Shown here: one piece after another, positions 58,115 to 64,000 of the stretch
Numbering within the stretch: position 1 is the stretch's first letter
How the letters are laid out: the number at the start of each line of letters is the position of its first letter
The notes under the pieces: generated by a model
The model's input: the letters and a program-made list of their open reading frames with translations, nothing else
Told to the model about the DNA's origin: nothing
Databases searched by the model: none
Assembly: GCA_044226045.1 (NCBI GenBank)
Contig: JBGAHR010000009.1
Coordinates: 51,811-115,810, forward strand
Reading direction: 5' to 3'
Origin: Endoryza sp044226045
GTDB taxonomy: Bacteria; Bacteroidota; Bacteroidia; Chitinophagales; Chitinophagaceae
DNA length: 64,000 bases
Made by a program: the position numbers and the translations under genes

Positions 58115-60643
58115 TCAGCGCAATCCTTCCCGCTTAAAAAAAAGATGCTTGGCTATTTCCGCAGTAAAAATGTACAGCACGATAATACCGGTCATCCAGC
58201 CATAAAATGCGAGCGGCAAGGGTGCGAACCCTAACAAATGCGCAAAAGGTAAATAAGGAATTAATAACACCAGGCCAACTACCACAAAGGTGGCGATCGC
58301 CAGGTATCTGCCTGGCAGGCTCTTGAAGAATGGTAATCGGGTTCTGATCACCAGCACAATCAGTGTGGCCGAAATCACAGACTCCGTAAACCAGCCTGTT
58401 TGAAACACGGATTCACTAAACTTCATAAAATACAGGAGAACGCCAAAGGTGAGGTAGTCAAAAATGGAACTGATCAATCCGAACACGATCATAAATCGCC
58501 TGATAAAGCGAATGTCCCAGCGATGCGGCCTGGTAACAGCGTCACTATCTACCCGATCGGTAGCGATTGTCATTTCAGGTATATCTGTCAGAAGATTGGT
58601 TAATAATATTTGCTTGGGTAGTAAGGGTAGAAAAGGCAAAAACAACGACGCACCGGCCATGCTGAACATATTTCCAAAGTTGGCGCTGGTGGCCATGAAA
58701 ATATATTTCATGGTGTTGGTGAATGTCTTCCGGCCAGCGATCATACCCGTTACCAGTACATCCAGGCTTTGTTGCAGCAATACAATATCTGCGGCCTCCT
58801 TGGCAACATCCACGGCGGTATCTACGGAAATGCCCACATCGGCCGCATGTAGTGCAGGGGCATCATTGATTCCGTCGCCCATAAACCCCACCACATTCCC
58901 AGCTCTTTTCAGCATCAGAATGATTTTCTCCTTTTGATTGGGTTCAATTTCAGCGAAAATATCTGCCTGTTGTACCTGGTTGAGATATGCGCCTTCACTC
59001 ATTTGCCTCAACTGTGGGCCGGTAAGCACCATGGGGTTTTCGAATCCTACCTTCCCGGCAATACTTTTTGCCACAAATGCATTGTCGCCTGTAATCAGCT
59101 TCAACCTCACACCGGCCGCACGTAATCCTTTGATCGTTTCCTGAACATCTTTTTTGGGAGGATCAAAAAAAGTAAGAAACCCAAGGAATATCATGTTGCG
59201 TTCATCATCCCGTCCAAATTCGTTGTATGCCTCCCCCGGCAGGTATGAAATGCCGAGCACCCGGTATCCTTCCCTGCTTAAGTTTTCAAAAGTATCATTC
59301 AATCGCGCTTTTTCATCTGCGATGGGTTTCACGGTACCATCGGGAGCTTCCACCCGGTCACACACATCTATTATGTTCTGAAAGGCGCCTTTGGTGATAA
59401 TCCAGTTTTCCTTGTCATTTTTCACCTGGATACTCAGACGCTTCCGGATGAAATCATAGGGAACTTCCGAGAGTAGCTGTAGCCTTTCTGCTTTCCCATC
59501 GTAAGTCTGTCTAATGGCTTCGTCGATCGGATTGTTAAAACCCTGTTGCATGCTGGCATTAATCCAGCCAAAACGAAGAAGCCGGGAAGACGGCTTCTCC
59601 TCAATATCGAGCGCATCTTTCATCACCACCTTTCCCTCTGTGAGTGTTCCGGTTTTATCTGAACACAGAATATTCATACTGCCGAAATTCTCAATCGCAG
59701 ACAATCTCTTTACGATCACTTTCTTTTTGGCCATCTCCCTGGCGCCTGCCGACAGGTTGATACTGATGATTGCAGGTAAGAGTTGAGGAGTTAACCCAAC
59801 AGCGAGTGCCAGTGAAAAGAGTATGGAATCGAGAGCAGGCTTGTGAAGCAGCACATTGATCGCGAAAATTACAATTATCAAAACAAGGGTAATCTCCATC
59901 AGCATATACCCAAAGCGCCTGATTCCCCTTTCGAACTCAGTTTCCGGCGTTCTTTTCACCAGCCGCGTGGATATCTTTCCGAATTCCGTATCGTGACCGG
60001 TTTTAATGACCAGTATCTTTCCCTTGCCACTGATAACATGTGAACCCATAAACACCGAATTGGCCCGTTTGGCAAGCGGCGCGTCCACAGCCGCTTTCCC
60101 CGGAATTTTCTCCACCGGGAAAGTTTCACCGGTGAAAGCTGCCTCATCAATAAAAAGATCTTTTGATTCCATCACCAGTCCATCCGCGGGAATAATATCT
60201 CCGGCATTCAGCATCACTACATCACCTGGCACCACCTGCTCTACGGGAAGGTCAACCGGTGTTCCTCCACGAATAATGACACATTTTATTTGAACCAGTT
60301 TCAGCAACTCATCCACTGCATTGGCAGCGCCCCGCTCCTGCCAGAATCCAAGGATGCTGCTCAATAAGATAATCACCAGTATAATGACGGCATCGGTCAC
60401 ATCTCCCAAAGTCATGGAAAGAATGGCCGCTACGATCAATAAAATGGTGATCGGGCTTTTAAACTGTGAAAGAAAAAGTACTATCGTCGAATGACGGGAG
60501 CCTGTCTTGATTGAATTGGGGCCGTTTTCCTTTAACCGCCTGCCCGCATCTTCTGCAGAAAGCCCGTTGGGAGCTGACTGAATCATTTGAATGGCCCCCT
60601 CAGTATCCAATGACCAAAAGGAGTCGATTGATGGGTTCGTCAT
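58115..60643 (-). CDS. mgtA: magnesium-translocating P-type ATPase
   Basis: 842 residues, P3B type. N-terminal cation-ATPase domain (GLSAEDAGRRLKENGPN), helices M1-M2, actuator motif DEAAFTGETFPVEK, phosphorylation site CSDKTGTLTEG (Asp about 328), KGAFQNIIDVCDRVE (nucleotide domain), GDGINDAPALHAADVGISVD and C-terminal helices. The whole matches MgtA/MgtB, which import Mg2+ with ATP. No Mg2+-sensing leader is recognisable, and TAACTTTC on the minus strand near 60680 is a weak promoter. Confidence 0.94.
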   Translation of the reverse strand: MTNPSIDSFWSLDTEGAIQMIQSAPNGLSAEDAGRRLKENGPNSIKTGSRHSTIVLFLSQFKSPITILLIVAAILSMTLGDVTDAVIILVIILLSSILGFWQERGAANAVDELLKLVQIKCVIIRGGTPVDLPVEQVVPGDVVMLNAGDIIPADGLVMESKDLFIDEAAFTGETFPVEKIPGKAAVDAPLAKRANSVFMGSHVISGKGKILVIKTGHDTEFGKISTRLVKRTPETEFERGIRRFGYMLMEITLVLIIVIFAINVLLHKPALDSILFSLALAVGLTPQLLPAIISINLSAGAREMAKKKVIVKRLSAIENFGSMNILCSDKTGTLTEGKVVMKDALDIEEKPSSRLLRFGWINASMQQGFNNPIDEAIRQTYDGKAERLQLLSEVPYDFIRKRLSIQVKNDKENWIITKGAFQNIIDVCDRVEAPDGTVKPIADEKARLNDTFENLSREGYRVLGISYLPGEAYNEFGRDDERNMIFLGFLTFFDPPKKDVQETIKGLRAAGVRLKLITGDNAFVAKSIAGKVGFENPMVLTGPQLRQMSEGAYLNQVQQADIFAEIEPNQKEKIILMLKRAGNVVGFMGDGINDAPALHAADVGISVDTAVDVAKEAADIVLLQQSLDVLVTGMIAGRKTFTNTMKYIFMATSANFGNMFSMAGASLFLPFLPLLPKQILLTNLLTDIPEMTIATDRVDSDAVTRPHRWDIRFIRRFMIVFGLISSIFDYLTFGVLLYFMKFSESVFQTGWFTESVISATLIVLVIRTRLPFFKSLPGRYLAIATFVVVGLVLLIPYLPFAHLLGFAPLPLAFYGWMTGIIVLYIFTAEIAKHLFFKREGLR

Positions 60644-60742
60644 GTAAAGCTGTCGGCTGGTTAAATAACCAATTGGGTTAACGAAAGGAAAGTTAATGAT
60701 TTCAGGTGACTCAAAACGATAGACAAGGCGCTTACCCTTTTG

Positions 60743-61498
60743 TTAAAGCCGGTACTGGTAACCTATACTGAAGAGGGCTGCACCAGTCTTATTCCTTCCA
60801 TCACCGCCGTTTTTCTGAATATCGAAGAATCCATAGTTGCCCCCGGCTTCTGCAAAGAGCCCATTTCGTCCGGTTCTGTACATCAGTCCAATATTGCCTG
60901 CAAAGCCGGCATTCACCTGATGAAGATCGTTACGGATGTTCTCTTTATTGTCGAAATGCTGCGATTCATTGACGAGTGGTTGCGACTGCGCAGCATCCAG
61001 GTAAATGATACTGCTGCCACTGGTAAGATTATGCGCATTTAACAGGTAACTTACAAAGGGGCCTCCTGCCAGGTAAGCACGCCAATGCCTGGCTACGGGG
61101 AAATAAAATTTTGCCTGTACCGGGAGCATCAGGTAATTCAGCTTTGCTTCACTTTTATAATTGGCATACAGGTAATCGGGCGCCTGGCCGGCAGGAAACA
61201 TACTTTGATAGGTCGCCGGAACCGCAAATGCCTGCGAGCCGTTCTTCTTGCCTCCCTGAGCAGAATACTCCAACTGGGCCTGTAAGGAAAAATTATTCTC
61301 AACAGGCCATTCGACAAATATGGCCGCGTCTCCATCCAGCCGGGACTTATATCCATTGCTGACCGGGCTGCTGCCGGAAGCGGTCAGGTTAGGGATATTT
61401 ATTCCACCTTTCACACCCAGAGAAAAGTTCTGTTGTGCGTGAACATGTATAATCATGAAACAGGCAACTAACGGTAAGCAGTATTTTTGACTGGTCAT
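60743..61498 (-). CDS. outer-membrane beta-barrel protein (PorT-like)
   Basis: 251 residues from the ATG at 61498, with an AGGAGT five bases before it, unusual for this phylum; an upstream ATG at 61537 is less likely. Signal peptide about 1-22 (ends VHAQ). The rest is alternating beta-strands: FSLGVKGGINIPNL, FSLQAQLEYSAQG, LNYLMLPVQAKFYFP and GFAGNIGLMYRTG, ending GAALFSIGYQYRL with an aromatic terminal strand. It is an eight-stranded barrel of the OmpA/PorT beta-barrel type. Role unknown. Confidence 0.88.
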   Translation of the reverse strand: MTSQKYCLPLVACFMIIHVHAQQNFSLGVKGGINIPNLTASGSSPVSNGYKSRLDGDAAIFVEWPVENNFSLQAQLEYSAQGGKKNGSQAFAVPATYQSMFPAGQAPDYLYANYKSEAKLNYLMLPVQAKFYFPVARHWRAYLAGGPFVSYLLNAHNLTSGSSIIYLDAAQSQPLVNESQHFDNKENIRNDLHQVNAGFAGNIGLMYRTGRNGLFAEAGGNYGFFDIQKNGGDGRNKTGAALFSIGYQYRL

Positions 61499-61588
61499 AC
61501 TCCTGGAATTGAATGATTGAATGAATGAATAAATCAACCTGAAAGAATCAGGAAGGCCTCTTTGGGAAGAGGCCCTGCAGGCAAACTG

Positions 61589-62140
61589 CTATATCCTGCT
61601 GAAATAAGACACCATACCGCCCATAGTACATTGCACCACTATTGTCTTGTTATCTTTTTTCAATTCCACAAAATAATTGTCTTCATCTGCAAACTGCTGG
61701 TTATAAAGAACCATGTCTGTTTCATTCATTTCGTTGTCGTCAAAGAGGATCACCGCCACCTTTTCATATCCGGGGTAGTGTTTATTGATGTAATCCTGGC
61801 CCTTTTTCGGCAGATCACTGAAGTTTCTGGGGGCTGTTGTTCCTACCAGTTGAGCGTTCTCATCGTAATAGGCCGTCGTGCGTTGACCATCCTTCATAAA
61901 CACCACCTCATCAAAGTTCAGTCCCCTGGCCCATGAACTGGCAGTCGATCCGGGAAAGTCCTGCGCAAATGCCTCTTTGGATTTGTCGGACACCACAGAT
62001 CCTTCCAGTTTCTTCAGTTTTTTCATCTGGTGTATCGCGGACTTTTGCTTTTCTGATTTTTTGTTCATGGCTACATCCTGTGCTTCAAGGGCCGATGTTC
62101 CCAGCGTAACGGTAGCCAGGATAACTAATGCTGCTTTCAT
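61589..62140 (-). CDS. exported PepSY-like (BLIP-type) protein
   Basis: 183 residues, signal peptide 1-20. A lysine-rich spacer (about 27-50) leads to two repeats of the PepSY_like fold: EAFAQDFPGSTASSWARGLNFDEVVFMKDGQRTTAYYDENAQLVG and GQDYINKHYPGYEKVAVILFDDNEMNETDMVLYNQQFADEDNYFVEL. Many Bacteroidota export such small proteins; they are related in fold to beta-lactamase inhibitor protein. Function unknown. Same strand as the barrel gene, with about 90 nt between them. Confidence 0.75.
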   Translation of the reverse strand: MKAALVILATVTLGTSALEAQDVAMNKKSEKQKSAIHQMKKLKKLEGSVVSDKSKEAFAQDFPGSTASSWARGLNFDEVVFMKDGQRTTAYYDENAQLVGTTAPRNFSDLPKKGQDYINKHYPGYEKVAVILFDDNEMNETDMVLYNQQFADEDNYFVELKKDNKTIVVQCTMGGMVSYFSRI

Positions 62141-62218
62141 TTTTGTGCTGTTTAATTGTTTGAAATAAGGTTTCCAATTGCATCATTTGATTGCTGATGT
62201 AAACCTACAGCCACAACA

Positions 62219-62368
62219 ATGCGAAAAGGCTATAAAGTCGACAAAATGGCAAAAGGCATCGGCCGGCGGGGGAAAATGATTTTTGAAAGAATCATCAAGT
62301 TCATTAAAACAGTTGAACATTCAGCCAGGATCCTTGGAAGTATAAAAAGGAGTTTAACTATTCGTTGA
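62219..62368 (+). CDS. possible 49-residue cationic peptide
   Basis: ATG at 62219, TGA at 62366-62368. It reads MRKGYKVDKMAKGIGRRGK and then an amphipathic helix pattern (MIFERIIKFIKTVEHSAR...LGSIKRSLTIR), strongly basic. It sits on the opposite strand in the gap between two leftward genes, 24 nt from the end of the SatD-like gene. No promoter or repeat supports it, so it could be a chance frame. Confidence 0.28.
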   Translation: MRKGYKVDKMAKGIGRRGKMIFERIIKFIKTVEHSARILGSIKRSLTIR

Positions 62369-62392
62369 AATAAGTGCACGTATAGCCGATCT

Positions 62393-63025
62393 TCAAACAG
62401 GATAAGCCTGGTTTTTAAGCAGCAATAGTATCTTTTGATAATGGGTCATGATATTTTCAATCTCTTTCCAACGGCCAGCTTGTGCATGTTGGTGCACGGT
62501 ACTTTTAGACTTTTCAAGTCGCCTGGATACAGCCTCCAAAGTTTGGTTGTTGAGCAGTTCATGAATCACTGCCGCCTGTCTGCCAGTCATGTGCTCCAGT
62601 ATGTCGTTGATATACTCACACAGCACCTCAAACCCGGCATTTGCCAAGGGATTCGGAGATACGATGGCAATCTTCTTACCTGTATGCTGCAATTCATCAT
62701 ATGCACGTCCCGAAAGGATAAAAGGCTGAGACCGTGCCGAAGCTAATTGCGGTACGGATTCTGTTGCATGGTCCAATCCAATGCTGATGCGGATATCATA
62801 TCGAACCAACTCGTCTGTTGTACGGGAAATAGCATAAGTTCGACACAGCAGTGCCAGGCGAAAGGCATCAGCCCCCTCTTTTACCAGGCACTGAAAGTTA
62901 TCTCCCCTGAAGAATTCAAGCTGCTGTTCCTCCAGTATCCGGGAAATAGCGAACTTCCACTGATCATATTGGTCGTTCGATAGCCGGGTTGAGTTGACTA
63001 AACCGGAGGTTAAGATCGCCTGCAT
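62393..63025 (-). CDS. SatD-like regulatory protein with C-terminal HTH
   Basis: 210 residues. The first 145 residues resemble the SatD family, a cyclase-like fold: LTSGLVNSTRLSNDQYDQW, FFRGDNFQCLVKEGADAFRLALLCR, YDIRISIGLD and PFILSGRAYDELQHTGK. Residues 150-205 form a helix-turn-helix (MTGRQAAVIHELLNNQTLEAVSRRLEKSKSTVHQHAQAGRW). SatD is usually found next to a DUF3307 membrane protein; none is present here. Possibly a DNA-binding sensor. Its promoter is in the gap before the tRNA-Arg. Confidence 0.75.
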   Translation of the reverse strand: MQAILTSGLVNSTRLSNDQYDQWKFAISRILEEQQLEFFRGDNFQCLVKEGADAFRLALLCRTYAISRTTDELVRYDIRISIGLDHATESVPQLASARSQPFILSGRAYDELQHTGKKIAIVSPNPLANAGFEVLCEYINDILEHMTGRQAAVIHELLNNQTLEAVSRRLEKSKSTVHQHAQAGRWKEIENIMTHYQKILLLLKNQAYPV

Positions 63026-63166
63026 ATTTCAAATAATTCGCATAAATATACGTACTTTTCATTTTTCCGTCTGTTTATACGAACATTTTACCTTATGTCT
63101 ATTTTTACAGGCCTGTTAAGCCCGGGATCGACCGTCATTAAAAAATGGATATTCTTTCATAATCAT

Positions 63167-63197
63167 TTTGTGCTGAACATATTTTCCATTATTTTTG
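63167..63197 (+). promoter_or_regulatory. full promoter of tRNA-Arg (TTTG-N19-TATTTTTG)
   Basis: TTTG at 63167-63170, exactly 19 nt, then TATTTTTG at 63190-63197: the complete -33/-7 consensus of the Bacteroidota housekeeping sigma factor, 19 nt before the tRNA. The best promoter of the window. Confidence 0.75.
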
Positions 63198-63216
63198 CCG
63201 CCCGCAAACAGCGGAT

Positions 63217-63293
63217 GGCCCCGTAGCTCAACTGAATAGAGCATTTGACTACGGATCAAAAGGTTTCAGGTTTGAATCCTGACGGGGTCACCA
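63217..63293 (+). tRNA. tRNA-Arg (anticodon ACG)
   Basis: Cloverleaf by eye: acceptor GGCCCCG/CGGGGTC (one G-U), D arm GCTC/GAGC, anticodon arm TTTGA-CTACGGA-TCAAA giving ACG at 63250-63252, T arm TCAGG-TTTGAAT-CCTGA, discriminator A, and CCA encoded (63291-63293). It has a full promoter upstream and a terminator downstream. Confidence 0.95.
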
Positions 63294-63297
63294 AAGA

Positions 63298-63324
63298 GCT
63301 TCACAGGAATGTGAGGCTTTTTTT
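63298..63324 (+). terminator. rho-independent terminator of tRNA-Arg
   Basis: Eight-bp stem GCTTCACA/TGTGAGGC (one G-U), loop GGAA, then seven T. Confidence 0.85.
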
Positions 63325-63378
63325 GTGTGTATAGTTTAGCCGGAATGTGCCTTTACAGCTATTCACTGCTCATTGAAA

Positions 63379-63455
63379 TGTACATAGCTTAACTTAATAA
63401 ACCGGCTAACCTGGGATCAAAAGGTTTCAGGGTTTGAATCCCAGCGGGATCGCCA
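63379..63455 (+). pseudogene. degenerate copy of tRNA-Arg
   Basis: It aligns end to end with the tRNA at 63217: TAGCTTAACTTAATAAA against TAGCTCAACTGAATAGA, then GGATCAAAAGGTTTCAGG identical, one inserted G, TTTGAATCC, and GCGGGATCGCCA against ACGGGGTCACCA. The acceptor and T stems no longer pair properly. It is a decayed tandem copy, or a 3'-end duplication left by integration of an element. Confidence 0.75.
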
Positions 63456-63495
63456 CAAATCATTACTGTGATGTGCGTTTCTTTTAATGCACCTG

Positions 63496-63778
63496 TTATC
63501 CCTGTATGAAATCCGTTAAGTTGCCCAGGATAAATCCAACTCTTCTTTGTTCGCTATATTCGAGGTGCGCACTAATCCATTCATCAATATATTTCTGATC
63601 CAATAACGTTGAAAACTCGCCTTTGAGATATTGCTTTAGTACGGCATTCGCATTATTCATTTCCTCCCAAATTAAGTGACGGTTGTTCAAGACATGAACA
63701 ATATCTTCAAAATCGGAACTGAATCTTCCCTCATTCTCCCCACGATTTTGATTTATATCATAGGATAACTTTTTCCAA
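63496..63778 (-). pseudogene. C-terminal remnant of an AbiEii-like nucleotidyltransferase
   Basis: From a stop near 63780 to the TAA at 63496 an open frame reads KLSYDINQNRGENEGRF then SSDFEDIVHVLNNRHLIWEEM. The pattern KL...NRG...SSDFEDIV..L..R is that of the nucleotidyltransferase/AbiEii family just after the catalytic domain. The N-terminal catalytic half (GGLALAFHG-type, then D-x-D) is missing: the frame is closed by a stop right upstream, and another gene ends there. A start at the TTG at 63690 would give only 64 residues. Most likely a truncated toxin or defence gene. Confidence 0.5.
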
Positions 63779-64000
63779 TTCTTCTACAGCAACTTTTAAC
63801 TCCCTGGTGCGGCCCACCCTGATTATGTCGATACTGGCCAGCAACAGGTATAGGGTTTCGTCATTTCTTATTGCCTTGACAACAGAAGTATACAAAGGCT
63901 GAATGGCAAGACCTCTCCTATCTCCGTTCTCATCGGGCCACACATAGTTGATCTCACTTTTAAAAAGTCTGGCATAAAAAGGATGCGAATGGGCAGTGGC
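63758..64000 (-). CDS. unknown protein, N-terminus outside window
   Basis: Open from the right edge to the TGA at 63758-63760, 80 codons seen: FYARLFKSEINYVWPDENGD near the edge, then AIQPLYTSVVKAIRNDETLYLLLASIDIIRVGRTRELKVAVEELEKVIL. A helical C-terminus with no motif I know. Its end overlaps the nucleotidyltransferase remnant, which fits a former two-gene operon (the upstream gene in AbiE-like pairs is the antitoxin), but this protein does not visibly resemble AbiEi. Confidence 0.45.
   Translation of the reverse strand, partial: ATAHSHPFYARLFKSEINYVWPDENGDRRGLAIQPLYTSVVKAIRNDETLYLLLASIDIIRVGRTRELKVAVEELEKVIL

Noticed and set aside
57639..58205. Plus-strand frame of 188 codons between the Cys-rich lipoprotein and mgtA
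   Set aside because: It lies mostly opposite two well-supported genes and has no motif; the Lys/Glu-rich middle is just the AT/GA-rich gap.

Overview
The window comes from a member of the Bacteroidota, most likely the family Chitinophagaceae. The evidence is a type IX secretion sorting tail (15466-16707), a PorW/SprE-like TPR protein (40960-43950), a bacillithiol deacetylase (bshB1), a bactofilin, many lipoproteins and GH29/GH20 glycosidases. Many genes are preceded by the phylum's TAnnTTTG promoter element rather than by a Shine-Dalgarno sequence. Most of the window is ordinary chromosomal housekeeping and accessory metabolism. No phage, insertion sequence, CRISPR array or complete defence operon is visible.

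Layout. 1-6.3 kb: marR-acyl-CoA dehydrogenase unit, SGNH hydrolase, alpha/beta hydrolase, glycosyltransferase overlapping a DppC-type permease. 6.3-9.0 kb: lipoprotein, Lrp regulator, then a 1.4-kb gap with an odd tRNA-like RNA unit, a 58-codon gene and purine-rich repeats. 9.0-10.3 kb: overlapping trmB, DUF5522-type and alkyltransferase-like genes. 10.7-18 kb: orphan sensor kinase, gamma-glutamyltransferase, two secreted proteins. 18-25.8 kb: phoH, crcB, ppa, NlpC/P60 peptidase, sigma factor and membrane partner, lipoprotein, oxidoreductase. 25.8-35.7 kb: GH20, stress protein, methyltransferase, the agmatine-to-putrescine pair aguB-aguA, FAH-fold protein, desaturase, bshB1, serine hydrolase. 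35.9-46.5 kb: sucC, GNAT, SprT-like protease, a bactofilin cluster, PorW/SprE-like protein and a class A PBP. 46.5-56.1 kb: cutC, glycosylasparaginase, two tandem CocE-type peptidase/esterases, GH29 fucosidase and a NagB-PIG-L fusion. This last stretch reads as amino-sugar and glycopeptide breakdown. 57-63 kb: Cys-rich lipoprotein, mgtA, barrel and PepSY-like proteins, SatD-like regulator. 63.2-64 kb: tRNA-Arg, a decayed copy of it, and fragments that look like the edge of a genomic island.

Two things stand out. First, 7727-8010 is a complete transcription unit (promoter, RNA, terminator). Its RNA has tRNA acceptor, D, anticodon-like and T arms, but about 100 nt where the variable arm should be. 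Second, at least seven intergenic gaps are filled with mosaics of short-period (6-9 nt) degenerate repeats drawn from a small shared set of families. Most of these gaps lie between convergent genes.
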